Positions 1-9,510 of a stretch of 64,000 nucleotides of DNA are shown here, piece by piece (the first letter of the stretch is position 1; the number at the start of each line of letters is the position of its first letter). Both the position numbers and the translations under genes were made by a program. The stretch covers positions 1 through 64,000 of the forward strand of contig NZ_CALART010000037.1 in NCBI RefSeq assembly GCF_937888285.1. The letters are read 5' to 3'. Under the pieces are notes generated by a model. The model made no database searches, was not told the DNA's origin, and saw only the letters and a list, made by a program, of their open reading frames with translations. Source of the stretch: an uncultured Aquimonas sp. GTDB lineage: Bacteria > Pseudomonadota > Gammaproteobacteria > Xanthomonadales > Xanthomonadaceae.

Positions 1-316
1 GCAGTCCGTTGAATCACGGAGATTGGAGCAAAACACTCGGTTGACCGCACGACGCTACTCCGGGTCCCGCGTACCGGCTGTTTGGAGCGAGCTTGCTCGC
101 GACCCGCAGTGGGCGCACAGAGCGGAGGCCGCGCTCGCCTGCAAGCAGGCTCCCACACACAGCTGGGGCGTACTGGGGCGACCAGTCGGTCAAACGCGTT
201 CTGCTTTTCGAGAGGCCGGGATCGGGAATTGGGCATATGGGATTCGTCCACAGCCTGCTGTGGGCCAAGGCCGCGCATCCACCTGGCTCGCTCTCACACC
301 TGCTGGTGACCGCAGC
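1..316. other. Non-coding stretch with two small palindromes
   Basis: No convincing gene is seen; open frames here are antisense or out-of-frame extensions of the protease gene that follows. Two REP-like palindromes are visible: GCGAGC-TT-GCTCGC at 87-100 and GCCTGC-AA-GCAGGC at 137-150. The same two families recur at 4066-4079 and 45851-45864, so they look like dispersed repeats. Confidence 0.6.
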
Positions 317-1123
317 CTAGGGCGCAGTCTCCGCCATCGTCTCTTCCATCCACGCCGCGTAGTGCTGCAGCCGAACGCCGATGCCGGACTCGCCGTACTT
401 GCCGGGTTTGATCTCAGTGCCCTCGACAATGCTGCGCTTCCAGGCGGCGACGCCCGCCAGCTGCCAGCTGTCCTCCACGGCAATCAACAGCGGCCCGCCG
501 CTGTCGCCGCTGCCCATGCTGGCCTCCAGCGGCAGCGCGGCGGGCGGGGCGTCGAAGGTGTAGGCAAGCCAGCGGCCTTCATCGCGGTCGATCACGTTGT
601 ATCCCTGGCGCAGCGCGTTGCGCCGGGGTGCATCGAGACGATGGCCCTCCGCGCCCGTGCCCGTCGCACCTCGGCCGAGGATGCGTACCGTCTCGCCGAG
701 CGCCGGGCCCTGGTAGAGCGGCACCGGCGGGATGTCCTGCACGGGTTCGGCCAGTTCGATCAGCGCGATGTCGTCGGTGCCCGTCTGGAACGCGAAGAAC
801 TCGGCCCAGTCGCCGGAAGCCAGCGCCGCCTCGACCATCGCCTGCGGCGGCTGCCGATAGCCGGGATGGATCACCACGCGGCGCACTGCGCGCTGCACGC
901 CGCCGAGCTCCACGCAGTCCAGCGCGGGGCTGACCGCGTGCGCCGCCGTCACCACCCATTGCGGGGCGATCAGCACGCCGTGGGCTTCCATCGGCAGGTC
1001 GACGAGGGCAGGGAAGTCGGCGGCCGCGATCCGATACTCCGCATCGGGCACGTCGTCGCGGATGACGATGGCGCTGGCGGTGGACGTGCCAGCGAGCAGG
1101 AGCAACCAGAACAGGCGAGTCAT
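317..1123 (-). CDS. Secreted trypsin-like serine protease
   Basis: This is an S1-family (chymotrypsin fold) endopeptidase that should be exported. The chosen start gives a classic signal peptide beginning MTRLFWLLLLAG and ending near STASA; the longer open frame to 1204 only adds a proline/arginine-rich tail and is unlikely. The catalytic triad is complete: His in TAAHAV, Asp in DDIALIEL, and Ser in GDSGGPLL near the C-terminus. At 268 residues it is a single protease domain without obvious additions. The next gene upstream (1242-1868) is on the same strand. Substrate unknown. Confidence 0.85.
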   Translation of the reverse strand: MTRLFWLLLLAGTSTASAIVIRDDVPDAEYRIAAADFPALVDLPMEAHGVLIAPQWVVTAAHAVSPALDCVELGGVQRAVRRVVIHPGYRQPPQAMVEAALASGDWAEFFAFQTGTDDIALIELAEPVQDIPPVPLYQGPALGETVRILGRGATGTGAEGHRLDAPRRNALRQGYNVIDRDEGRWLAYTFDAPPAALPLEASMGSGDSGGPLLIAVEDSWQLAGVAAWKRSIVEGTEIKPGKYGESGIGVRLQHYAAWMEETMAETAP

Positions 1124-1241
1124 GGAGGTAGGGAACCTTGAATGTGGCTCACCGCGGACGCGGCGGGCCGGTGGGGTGGGCGGCAGGGATCCGGGCTCGA
1201 ACACAACAAGCCCGAGGCGAGCTTCGGCAGACGGGAATGCA

Positions 1242-1868
1242 TCAGCGCATCAGCGGATCGGGCCGCGCACCGTCGGCAGTGCGCCGGGTCTTCGGGTCGT
1301 TGCCGCGAAAGGCCCTCAGCAACTGGTGGCTGGCGTATGTGTACCAGCCGAGGATCAGCACGATGGCGAGGCGCTGGCTGAGGCCGCGCAGCGGGTCAAG
1401 GCCGGAGAGGTTCAGCCACAGGTAGGCCATGCTGAGCACTGCGACGGTGAGACACACACGGCGCACGCTCCGGCCCATCCCCGACTCCGCCGCGAAGCAG
1501 GCCGGCACGAGGGGAATGAAGAAGCCGACGCCGTACAGCCCGTGCAGCGGACTGCCGGTGACCCAGAGGCCAGCCGAGATGAAGTTGGCCGCCACCGCCG
1601 CGGAGGTCAGCGCCGTGAACGTGAAGCGCGCGGGCTCGATCAGCCAGGCGCCGAGACCGAACAGCAGGATCGACAGCCCACAGACCAAGGGGGCCACCCG
1701 CATCAGCGCGGCCACCGGATGGTCGAGCAGCTGCAGTTCGCTGACGTGCTGGCTCAGCGAGGAATACCCGGGCGCGCTGAACCCGATGAGGATGGGCAGC
1801 AGCAGGGCGGCGAGCGGAAGGATCCGCGACTGTCGCAGCAGGAGTTGACGCACGGTTGGGGTTTTCAC
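1242..1868 (-). CDS. DUF998-like multipass membrane protein
   Basis: This is an integral membrane protein of about 208 residues with roughly six hydrophobic segments, resembling DUF998 proteins in its Cys-Gly and Ser-Pro-Leu-His-Gly segments (motif SPLHGLYGVGFF). The function of the family is unknown. The start is uncertain: the open frame runs to 1994, but the first 42 codons are arginine/proline-rich and precede the hydrophobic part, so a GTG at 1868 (no good ribosome site) is preferred. Confidence 0.6.
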   Translation of the reverse strand: MKTPTVRQLLLRQSRILPLAALLLPILIGFSAPGYSSLSQHVSELQLLDHPVAALMRVAPLVCGLSILLFGLGAWLIEPARFTFTALTSAAVAANFISAGLWVTGSPLHGLYGVGFFIPLVPACFAAESGMGRSVRRVCLTVAVLSMAYLWLNLSGLDPLRGLSQRLAIVLILGWYTYASHQLLRAFRGNDPKTRRTADGARPDPLMR

Positions 1869-2126
1869 GGCAGGGGAGGTCGTGGACAAGACTGTGCGGC
1901 TCGCCGCCGCCTGCCAAGGCGCGGGCAGCCAAGCGGCCTCAGGGTGCAGCGAACCGTGTGCCCGCGGCGGCGAAGCGGTTCGATCCGGCCGCACTGGTTG
2001 CCCTCAGCGCGTGGAAACAGTCTCCGATGCGCTCGCCAGTGATCGAAACCCGGCGCAGCGCGCGCATGCCGCGGCGCCTGCACCAGGTTGACCCGCCCAT
2101 CGAAGGTGGCGCTCTCGGACGGCGCG

Positions 2127-2903
2127 CTAGCGCCGTACGCCCAGCACCGCGAAGCGCGCCTCGAACTCGGCGCGTCGATCGCGGCTTAGCTTTACCACTG
2201 TCCCGTCGACCAGTTTGAGCTCGCAGCCCCCGCGAAACAGTGGATGCACCTCGCGCACGCGCGCCAGGTTGACGATCGCGCCGCGGTGCACGCGCACGAA
2301 CTGCTCGGGGTCGAGCTGTCGCTCCATCGCGTCCAGGCTCTCGCGCAGCAGATGGCTCACACCGCCGCACTGCAGCTCGACGTAGTAGTCGGCCGCGCGC
2401 ACGCAGTCGATCTCGGCGGCCTCCACCACCACGCTCTTGTCGCGGCCGGGGATCAGGAAGCGCGAGCGATGGCGGGGCTGCTCGCGGACCAGGCCGGCCT
2501 GGGTCAGCGCCGACTGCCGCTGCGCCTGCACGCGCGCCTTGGCGCGCCCCAGCGCCGCATGGAAGCGTGCGTCGGTGAACGGCTTGAGCAGGTAGTCCAG
2601 GGCCTGTGCCTCGAAGGCCTGCAGCGCGTAGCGATCGAAGGCGGTGACGAAGACCACCGCAGGTATGGCCTCGGTCCCGATCAGATCAAGCAGGGCGAAG
2701 CCATCCAGCTCGGGCATCTGCACATCGAGAAACAGAATGTCCGGCCGCAGGCGCGCGACCGCCGCCACGGCCTCGGTGCCGGCGCACTCGCCGACCACCT
2801 CGACCTCGGCGTCGGCCGCCAGCAGCACGCGCAGGTTCTCGCGCGCCAGGGGCTCGTCGTCGACCAGCAGCACCTTCATGGGCGTGGGGGCGGGCCGGCT
2901 CAT
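2127..2903 (-). CDS. LytTR-family response regulator
   Basis: This is the DNA-binding half of a two-component system. Residues 9-125 form a receiver domain, with acidic residues at LLVDDEP, the phospho-acceptor aspartate near position 60 in LFLDVQMPE, and the conserved lysine in YLLKPF. Residues about 150-258 form a LytTR DNA-binding domain (FVRVHRGAIVNL). It is of the AlgR/LytR type. Its ATG overlaps the stop of the upstream sensor kinase gene by four bases, so the two are translationally coupled. The regulon cannot be read from the window. Confidence 0.9.
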   Translation of the reverse strand: MSRPAPTPMKVLLVDDEPLARENLRVLLAADAEVEVVGECAGTEAVAAVARLRPDILFLDVQMPELDGFALLDLIGTEAIPAVVFVTAFDRYALQAFEAQALDYLLKPFTDARFHAALGRAKARVQAQRQSALTQAGLVREQPRHRSRFLIPGRDKSVVVEAAEIDCVRAADYYVELQCGGVSHLLRESLDAMERQLDPEQFVRVHRGAIVNLARVREVHPLFRGGCELKLVDGTVVKLSRDRRAEFEARFAVLGVRR

Positions 2904-4045
2904 GCGAGCGACTCGAAGGGCAGTTCCACGCGCGCGATCACCTGCTCGCCCGCCTGGGTGAGCGCGAAGCCGGCCTGATCGCCGTACAGCGCCCGCAGCC
3001 GCTCGCGGGTGTTGCGCAGGCCGATGCCCTCGCTCACGGGTGAGGCGAGTTGGCCGCGGTTGGCCACCTGCAGCTGCAGGCCATTGCCGACCAGCAGCGC
3101 CGCCACTTCGATGCGGTGCGCGCCGCTCAAGCGCTCCACGCCGTGGCGCACCGCGTTCTCCACCAGCGGCTGCAGGATCAGGATCGGCACGGCGGCCTGG
3201 GTGAGCGGCGGCGGCAGCGAGACCTCGAACGTCATCCGGTCCGGAAACCGCGCCCGGTGGATCTCCAGGAAGCGCGTAAGCATCTCGACCTCCTCGTCCA
3301 GGCGCACCCGCTGACGGCCGGCGTGGTCGAGCGAATAGCGCAGCAGATCGCCGAGGCCGGCGACCACGCCGATGGCCTCATCGCCGCGTCCCGTACGCAC
3401 CAGGCCGGTGATGGCGTTGAGCGTGTTGAACAGGAAGTGCGGCCGAAGCTGCAGCTCCAGCGCATGCAGCCTCGCATCCACCAGCGAGCGGCGCAGCTCC
3501 TCGGCCTCGGCCGCCTGCTCGCGCGAGCGCCGGCCGTAGTCCAGAGCCAGCACCGCGCCCAGCACCAGCAGATAGAGAATCCACTCCAGCAGCAGCGGCG
3601 TCAGCAGGGCCTGCTCCAGCTGGATGTCGGCAGCCGACGCGGTCATCGCGTCGTAGGGCTGCAGCCACAGCATCAGGCCCAGCGAGTAGAGCGCATGCAG
3701 CAGCCCGATGACCGTGGCCGCCAGGAAGTGCACCCCAAAGGACAGGGCACGTGGCGGCGTCATCGGAAAGCGCCGGGCCAGCCACACAATACCCACCGTC
3801 GGCGCCAGCCACACGATCCACACCGCCACATGGAAGCCCAGCAGCAGGGCGATGTTGTGCCCGTGCGTGATCATGCTGATCCACACCTGGATGCCGGCGA
3901 CAAGACCGAACAGCAGCCAGAACCCAGCGGCGGCGAGCAGAAAGGGGCGGGAGATCATCGCGAGAGTGTGCAGGATGGCGCAGGGCGATGGGCGGCCCAG
4001 CACCGCGGCGGAGCCCAGCATCGGATGAACGATTGCGGGCGCCAT
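2900..4045 (-). CDS. LytS-type sensor histidine kinase
   Basis: This is the membrane sensor partner of the LytTR regulator. The N-terminal half has about five hydrophobic segments. The C-terminal half is a His_kinase (PF06580) domain with the phospho-acceptor histidine in LRPHFLFNTLNAI, an N-box in LVENAVRHGVE and a short HATPase domain ending at FESLA. There is no recognisable periplasmic ligand domain, so the signal is probably sensed in the membrane. Starts at 4045, 4021 and 3958 are possible; 4045 is preferred because a GAGG lies upstream. The open frame runs on to 4189. It is transcribed divergently from hen1. Confidence 0.85.
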   Translation of the reverse strand: MAPAIVHPMLGSAAVLGRPSPCAILHTLAMISRPFLLAAAGFWLLFGLVAGIQVWISMITHGHNIALLLGFHVAVWIVWLAPTVGIVWLARRFPMTPPRALSFGVHFLAATVIGLLHALYSLGLMLWLQPYDAMTASAADIQLEQALLTPLLLEWILYLLVLGAVLALDYGRRSREQAAEAEELRRSLVDARLHALELQLRPHFLFNTLNAITGLVRTGRGDEAIGVVAGLGDLLRYSLDHAGRQRVRLDEEVEMLTRFLEIHRARFPDRMTFEVSLPPPLTQAAVPILILQPLVENAVRHGVERLSGAHRIEVAALLVGNGLQLQVANRGQLASPVSEGIGLRNTRERLRALYGDQAGFALTQAGEQVIARVELPFESLA

Positions 4046-4194
4046 CGAAGCGCGCGCCTCAAGGAGCCTGCTCGCAGGCGACCGCAGCCTTCGCGTTGGC
4101 CGCAAGCGGAGTTCTCGCAGACAGCACCGATCAGGCAACGCCTCTGATCCGTCGCCGGAGCCATGGCGGTTCCTCGGCCCCTCCAGCATTATTT

Positions 4195-4250
4195 GCTCCC
4201 TCGCTCCCTCGCTCCCTCGCTCCCTCGCTCCCTCGCTCCCTCACTCCCTC
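4195..4250. repeat. Seven-copy 8-bp tandem repeat (GCTCCCTC)
   Basis: Six exact copies of GCTCCCTC and a seventh with A for G run head to tail, then GGCGCTAC. The array lies in the divergent spacer between the sensor kinase and hen1 and ends 27 bases before the hen1 ATG. It contains no gene. Copy-number slippage here would change promoter or leader spacing. Confidence 0.95.
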
Positions 4251-4277
4251 GGCGCTACGCCTCTCTGGCCTCCTTCG

Positions 4278-5669
4278 ATGCAACTGCTCATAACCACCAC
4301 TCATCAGCCGGCCACCGATCTCGGCTATCTGCTCTCGAAGAACCCCGAGCGTCATCAGACGTTCTCGCTGTCCTTCGGCACTGCCCATGTCTTCTATCCC
4401 GAGGCCTCGCCGCAGCGCTGCTCGGTCGCGCTGGTGGTCGATGTCGACCCCGTGGGGCTGGTGCGCGGGCGCGGCGAGGGCGATGGGCCCTTGACCCAGT
4501 ACGTCAACGATCGCCCCTACACCGCCTCGTCGTTCCTGGCCGTCGCAATCGCGCAGGTGTTTTCCAGCGGTATGGCGGGCAGCAGCAAGGCGCGTGCGGA
4601 GCTGGCTGCCGCGGCGATGCCGCTGGAGGCCGAGGTTCCGGTTCTGCGCTGCCGTGCGGGCGCGGCCAAGCTGCGTGCCTGCTTCGAGCCGCTGGGCTAT
4701 CAGGTCGACATTCAAGCGCTGCCACTCGACGAAACCTTTGCCGACTGGGGCGAGAGCCACTACTTCAGCCTGAAACTCAGCGGACAACTGCGCCTGTGCG
4801 AGCTGCTGCAGCACCTGTATGTGCTGCTGCCGGCGCTGGATGGCGACAAGCATTACTTCGTCGGCAGTGACGAGGTGCAGAAGCTGTTGGCGAAGGGTGG
4901 CGACTGGCTGGCCGCGCATCCCGAGCGTGACTGGATCCTCTCGAACTACTTGAAGCGCCAGCGCTCGCTGGTGCGCGAGGCCCTGGGGCAGCTTCTCGCC
5001 GCGCCAGAGGAAGACGTCGAATCCGGCGAGCGCGAGAAGGAGGCTGGCGAGCAGCAGCTGGAACGCGCGCTCAGCCTCAACGATCGCCGCATGGCCGCGG
5101 TGGAGGATGTGCTGCTGCGCAGCGGTGCGGCCACCGTGCTGGATGTCGGCTGCGGCGAAGGCCGGCTGCTGGCGCGGCTGCTGGAGCAGCGCCAGTTCCG
5201 CAAGATCCTCGGCATGGATGTGTCCGCGCTCTGCCTCGAACGCGCCGCCGAGCGCCTCAAGTTGGATCGGCTTGCGCCCTTGCAGCGCGCCCGCATCGAG
5301 CTGCTGCAGGGCAGCCTGACCTATCGCGATGCGCGCATGGCCGGCTTCGACGCCGCCTGTGCCATCGAGGTGATCGAACACATCGACGCCAGTCGCCTGA
5401 TGGCCTTCGAACGCACGCTGTTCGAGTACGCCGCGCCGGGCCTGGTGATCGTGACCACCCCGAACGTCGAGTACAACCTGCGCTTTGCCAGCCTGCCTGC
5501 CGGCGCGATGCGCCACCGCGACCACCGCTTCGAGTGGACACGCGCCGAGTTCCAGGCCTGGGCGAACGGCGTCTGCGAGCGCCACGGCTACACGGTGGAG
5601 TTTCTGCCGATCGGCGACGTCGATCCTGAGCTGGGGCCGCCGACCCAGATGGGAGTGTTCAGCCGATGA
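4278..5669 (+). CDS. hen1: Bacterial Hen1 RNA 3'-terminal 2'-O-methyltransferase
   Basis: Hen1 methylates the 2'-OH at the 3' end of the break during RNA repair so that the repaired RNA cannot be cut again at the same site. The 463-residue length and two-part layout match bacterial Hen1: an N-terminal domain of about 240 residues that activates the ligase of Pnkp, then an AdoMet methyltransferase domain. In the latter, motif I is VLDVGCGEGRLL near residue 288, and the metal-binding set EVIEHI (near 364) and HRDHRFEW (near 411) is complete. The ATG at 4278 begins MQLLITTTHQPATDLGYLLS, the usual Hen1 opening. The stop overlaps the pnkp start by four bases, consistent with the known Pnkp/Hen1 complex. 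Confidence 0.93.
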   Translation: MQLLITTTHQPATDLGYLLSKNPERHQTFSLSFGTAHVFYPEASPQRCSVALVVDVDPVGLVRGRGEGDGPLTQYVNDRPYTASSFLAVAIAQVFSSGMAGSSKARAELAAAAMPLEAEVPVLRCRAGAAKLRACFEPLGYQVDIQALPLDETFADWGESHYFSLKLSGQLRLCELLQHLYVLLPALDGDKHYFVGSDEVQKLLAKGGDWLAAHPERDWILSNYLKRQRSLVREALGQLLAAPEEDVESGEREKEAGEQQLERALSLNDRRMAAVEDVLLRSGAATVLDVGCGEGRLLARLLEQRQFRKILGMDVSALCLERAAERLKLDRLAPLQRARIELLQGSLTYRDARMAGFDAACAIEVIEHIDASRLMAFERTLFEYAAPGLVIVTTPNVEYNLRFASLPAGAMRHRDHRFEWTRAEFQAWANGVCERHGYTVEFLPIGDVDPELGPPTQMGVFSR

Positions 5670-8206
5670 GCACCGTCCGCATTCCCGAGCTGTCCCTGGT
5701 CGCGCTGATCGGCGCGTCGGGCTCCGGCAAGTCGACCTTTGCGCGCACGCACTTCAAGCCGACGGAAGTGATCTCCTCGGACTACTGCCGCGCGCTCGTG
5801 TCCGACGACGAGAACGATCAGGCCGCCACCAAGGACGCCTTCGACGTTCTCTACTACATCGCCGGCAAGCGCCTGGCCGCCGGCAAGCTCACCGTGGTGG
5901 ACGCCACCAATGTGCGGCCGGAAGACCGCAAGCGACTGGTGGCGCTGGCGCGCGAGCACCATGTGCTGGCCTCGGCCATCGTGTTCGATCTGCCCGAGCG
6001 CTTGCTGCACGAGCGCAACGAGGCTCGCCCCGACCGCGACTTCGGCCCGCATGTGGTGCGCTTGCAGACGCAAAGCCTGCACCGCTCCCTGCGCAGCCTG
6101 GAGAAGGAAGGCTTCAAGGTCGCCGCAGTGCTGCGCAGCGTGGAAGCCGTCGCCGAGGTGCAGATCACCCGCGAGAAGGCCTGGAACGACAAGCGCGACC
6201 AGCACGGCCCCTTCGACATCATCGGCGACGTGCACGGCTGCCTCGACGAGTGCGTGCAGCTGCTGCGCGCCCTGGGCTACACGGTGGCCGGCACCCGCGA
6301 GGCGCCTGAAGTCACCGCGCCCGAAGGCCGCCGCGCGATCTTTGTCGGTGACCTCGTCGACCGCGGGCCGGACTCACCCGGCGTGCTGCGTCTGGTGATG
6401 GCCATGGTCGCGAACGGCACCGCCCTGTGCGTGCCTGGCAATCACGACGTCAAGCTGATGAAGAAGCTGCGCGGCCGCGACGTCAAGGTCAGTCATGGCC
6501 TCGCAGAAACGCTGCAGCAGCTGGAGTCCGAGCCCGACGAATTCCGCCGTGCCGCCGCCGACTGGATCTACTCGCTGGTCAGCCATCTGGTGCTGGATGA
6601 CGGCAAGCTGGTCGTCGCCCACGCCGGCATGAAGGAGAAGCTGCAGGGCCGCGCCTCCGGCGCCGTGCGCGACTTCGCGCTCTACGGCGAGACCACCGGC
6701 GAGACCGACGAGTACGGCCTGCCGGTGCGCTTCGACTGGGCCAGCGAGTACCGCGGCCAGGCGATGGTCGTCTACGGCCACACGCCGGTGCCCGAAGCCG
6801 AATGGGTGAACCGCACGATCTGCGTCGATACCGGCTGCGTGTTTGGCGGCAAGCTCACCGCGCTGCGCTACCCGGAGCGCGAGCTGGTCAGCGTGCCGGC
6901 CGCGCGCACCTACTACGAGCCGATCAAACCACTGGCCCCGCCCGCGGCCCCGACGCGCGACGCCAGCGTGCTTGATGTGGAAGACGTGCTGGGCAAGCGC
7001 ATTCTCAAACCGCGCCTCGGCCGCAGCGTGACCATCCGCGAGGAGAACGCGCGCGCCGCGCTCGAGGTGATGAGCCGCTTCGCCGTCGACCCGCGCTGGC
7101 TGGTCTACCTGCCGCCCACGATGTCGCCGCCCGCGGCTGCAGCCGCGGGTGATCTGCTGGAGCGACCGCTGGAAGCCTTCGACTACTACCGCAGCGAGGG
7201 CGTCACCCAGCTGGTGTGCCAAGAGAAGCACATGGGTTCGCGCGCCGTCGTGGTGCTGTGCCGCGACGAAGAGGTTGCCGCACGCCGCTTCGGCATCCGT
7301 GGCGATGGGCGCGGCGTGATCTACACCCGCACCGGCCGCCGTTTCTTCGGCGACGGCGGCATCGAGGAGGCGCTGCTCGCCAAGCTCGACACCGCAATGC
7401 AGACCAGCGGCCTGTGGGACGAACTCGCCACCGACTGGATCGTGCTGGATGCCGAACTGCTGCCCTGGTCCGCGAAAGCCGGCGACCTGCTGCGCCAGCA
7501 ATACGCGCCGACCGGCACCGTCGCCACGCAGGCGCTGCGCGCATCCTCCGCATGGGCGGATCAAGCCGCCGCGCGCGGCATCGACCTAGGCGCACTGCCC
7601 GCGACGCTGGCCCAGCGCAGCGACGCCGTGAGCCGCTACGTGGCCGAGTACCGCCGCTATTGCTGGCCAGTGAACAGCGTCAACGACCTGCGTCTCGCGC
7701 CCTTCCACGTACTCGCCTACGAGGGCGCAGCGACGCTGGAACAAGGCCACCGCTGGCACCTGGACCTGATCGACCGCCTGTGCGCCGCCGACGCCGGTCT
7801 CTTCCGCATCACCCAGCGCCGCTTCGTCGACCTGAGCCAGCCCGAGAGCGAGGCCGCCGCCACCGCCTGGTGGCACGAGATCACCTCAGCGCAAAGCGAG
7901 GGCATGGTCATCAAACCGCTCGACGGCCTGGTCCAGGGCAAGAAGGGTCTGCTGCAGCCGGCCATCAAATGCCGCGGCCGCGAGTACCTGCGCATCATCT
8001 ACGGGCCCACCTACACGGAACCCGCCAACCTCGACCGCCTGCGCCAGCGTGGGCTGGCGCCCAAGCGAGCCCTGGCCCTGCGCGAGTTCATGCTGGGGCA
8101 CGAGGCACTGCACCGCTTCGTCGAACGCGAACCGCTGTACCGGGTGCACGAATGCGTGTTCGGCGTGCTGGCGCTGGAGAGCGAGCCGGTGGATCCGAGG
8201 CTTTGA
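5666..8206 (+). CDS. pnkp: Polynucleotide kinase-phosphatase-ligase Pnkp
   Basis: This is the three-domain RNA end-healing and sealing enzyme that works with Hen1 on RNAs (classically tRNAs) cut by ribotoxins. Residues 1-170 are a 5'-OH polynucleotide kinase with P-loop GASGSGKST at 16-24. Residues about 180-410 are a metallophosphoesterase with GDVHGC near 182, GDLVDRGPD near 228 and GNHD near 258, removing 2',3'-cyclic phosphates. The C-terminal half is an adenylyltransferase with the AMP-accepting lysine in EKHMGSRAV near 520. At 846 residues it is full-length. Fragments of a second, decayed copy lie downstream at 9511-9650 and 11827-11942. Confidence 0.93.
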   Translation: MSTVRIPELSLVALIGASGSGKSTFARTHFKPTEVISSDYCRALVSDDENDQAATKDAFDVLYYIAGKRLAAGKLTVVDATNVRPEDRKRLVALAREHHVLASAIVFDLPERLLHERNEARPDRDFGPHVVRLQTQSLHRSLRSLEKEGFKVAAVLRSVEAVAEVQITREKAWNDKRDQHGPFDIIGDVHGCLDECVQLLRALGYTVAGTREAPEVTAPEGRRAIFVGDLVDRGPDSPGVLRLVMAMVANGTALCVPGNHDVKLMKKLRGRDVKVSHGLAETLQQLESEPDEFRRAAADWIYSLVSHLVLDDGKLVVAHAGMKEKLQGRASGAVRDFALYGETTGETDEYGLPVRFDWASEYRGQAMVVYGHTPVPEAEWVNRTICVDTGCVFGGKLTALRYPERELVSVPAARTYYEPIKPLAPPAAPTRDASVLDVEDVLGKRILKPRLGRSVTIREENARAALEVMSRFAVDPRWLVYLPPTMSPPAAAAAGDLLERPLEAFDYYRSEGVTQLVCQEKHMGSRAVVVLCRDEEVAARRFGIRGDGRGVIYTRTGRRFFGDGGIEEALLAKLDTAMQTSGLWDELATDWIVLDAELLPWSAKAGDLLRQQYAPTGTVATQALRASSAWADQAAARGIDLGALPATLAQRSDAVSRYVAEYRRYCWPVNSVNDLRLAPFHVLAYEGAATLEQGHRWHLDLIDRLCAADAGLFRITQRRFVDLSQPESEAAATAWWHEITSAQSEGMVIKPLDGLVQGKKGLLQPAIKCRGREYLRIIYGPTYTEPANLDRLRQRGLAPKRALALREFMLGHEALHRFVEREPLYRVHECVFGVLALESEPVDPRL

Positions 8207-8303
8207 CGGGGGCTGTGGCGGCGCTTTGGCACGCGGGTCACATGACGTAGAAGCAGGAAACGGATGAGAAGCAGATGGCTGAACTCGTAGTGGTGCAGAC
8301 GAC

Positions 8304-9464
8304 ATGCGCATAGACCTGTCCTGGGGCACCGACCGCGCGCGCACCGAACATCCGGCCGCCCGGATCGCCGAGATCCTGCTTGGGCAACAGGTGTCGGCCC
8401 GTTCCTTCGGCCCTGCTCTGGAATGGCTCGACGTGCTGTTCGTGCCCGGCAAGCGCGGCACCAAGACGCTCAAGCACGTCTGGAGGTGGCGGGGCACGCG
8501 CAGTGAGCACCTGATCGTCGAACTTCAGGCCCCTGAACTCGAGGGCATGGCGATCGAGAAGGCCGTTCGCGCCCTGATCGAAGCGGTCCCCGAGGCCCTT
8601 GCCCGCGCGCAGCCAGCGCTTGATGCCGCGCTGGACTTCGATCTGGAAGCTGCGCAAGCGGCCGTGACGAGCTGTCTTGCTGAACCGATCGACGCGCGCG
8701 TCGTGCAACGGCTCAGCAAGGACCTCAACGGGGCGATCGCACGGCGAATGGCGGCCGTGCAGGTGGGCCGCGATGCGCTTAGGCGGCAATGGAAGCGTCC
8801 GCTCGTCAAGTCGCTTCGTTGGGTGCGGCTGCACGCTGTCGGCCCGCATGCCGCGCGCAAGGGGCCGCTGGCGGACGCTTGTCGTCTCGTGAGTGTACTG
8901 ATCGGAAGTGCACTGTCAGCCCAGATCGAAACCCCGGGGTATGACGAGATCTACGTCAATCTCGGCAGCGACGACACCACGGTCCGATTCAACCGTACCG
9001 CGCTGGAGGACTGGTGCGAGAACGCATGGGCCGTCGTGTCAGAACGCTCACTTGGTGAGCGCAATGAGGCGCGGCTGCGGCGGACGGTGTTCGACGCCGC
9101 GCGCATGGCGTTGCTTGAGCTGGCCGAAGTCGACCATCTCGACGGCGGCAAGATCGCGGACTCGCTGGATACCGTCGACGTCGAGGGTCTGTCGACCGTA
9201 TTTGTCTACCGTCGAGCGGAGAAGGCCGAGCGCCTCGTGGAAGTTTCCTACTCGCTCAGGGAGCGCAAGGATCAAGGCTGCATCCTGCGGCCCATCTTCT
9301 ACCTTGAAGCCAAGACTCCCCAGGCGAGCCGCCCGATGCGCTGGCCACTCGGCCCGATCGATCTTTTCAGCGCTGGAAGAGTGCTCACCAAGCTCCAGCT
9401 GACGGCGCGCGAGGTCCGGATCGATGTAGACGGCAAGACCCTTCGGTTTCCGTTGAATGGCTAA
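8304..9464 (+). CDS. Unknown protein downstream of pnkp
   Basis: I do not recognise this 386-residue protein. It has no signal peptide or membrane segment, so it should be cytoplasmic. It is charged, with an alanine-rich helical middle (residues about 75-150), then a stretch containing YDEIYVNLGSDDTTVRF, and a beta-rich C-terminal quarter ending in PLNG. No P-loop, nuclease or helicase motif is evident. It lies 97 bases after pnkp on the same strand, so it could be the third gene of the RNA-repair operon, but it has no clear ribosome site. It is also followed immediately by a pnkp fragment, so it may have arrived with a rearrangement. Confidence 0.7.
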   Translation: MRIDLSWGTDRARTEHPAARIAEILLGQQVSARSFGPALEWLDVLFVPGKRGTKTLKHVWRWRGTRSEHLIVELQAPELEGMAIEKAVRALIEAVPEALARAQPALDAALDFDLEAAQAAVTSCLAEPIDARVVQRLSKDLNGAIARRMAAVQVGRDALRRQWKRPLVKSLRWVRLHAVGPHAARKGPLADACRLVSVLIGSALSAQIETPGYDEIYVNLGSDDTTVRFNRTALEDWCENAWAVVSERSLGERNEARLRRTVFDAARMALLELAEVDHLDGGKIADSLDTVDVEGLSTVFVYRRAEKAERLVEVSYSLRERKDQGCILRPIFYLEAKTPQASRPMRWPLGPIDLFSAGRVLTKLQLTAREVRIDVDGKTLRFPLNG

Positions 9465-9510
9465 CGTTGAGACACGTCTGCAGACGCAGTAAGACTTGGA
9501 ATGAAATGTG

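Noticed and set aside
23..1141. Long plus-strand open frame over the serine protease gene
   Set aside because: It is antisense to a gene with a complete catalytic triad and signal peptide, is arginine-rich and has no domain.
4195..4250. CRISPR array
   Set aside because: The units are 8 bases and contiguous, with no spacers and no cas genes.
4131..5585. 484-codon minus-strand open frame over hen1
   Set aside because: It is a GC-rich shadow; its repeated GSEGARER segment is just the translated 8-bp tandem repeat.
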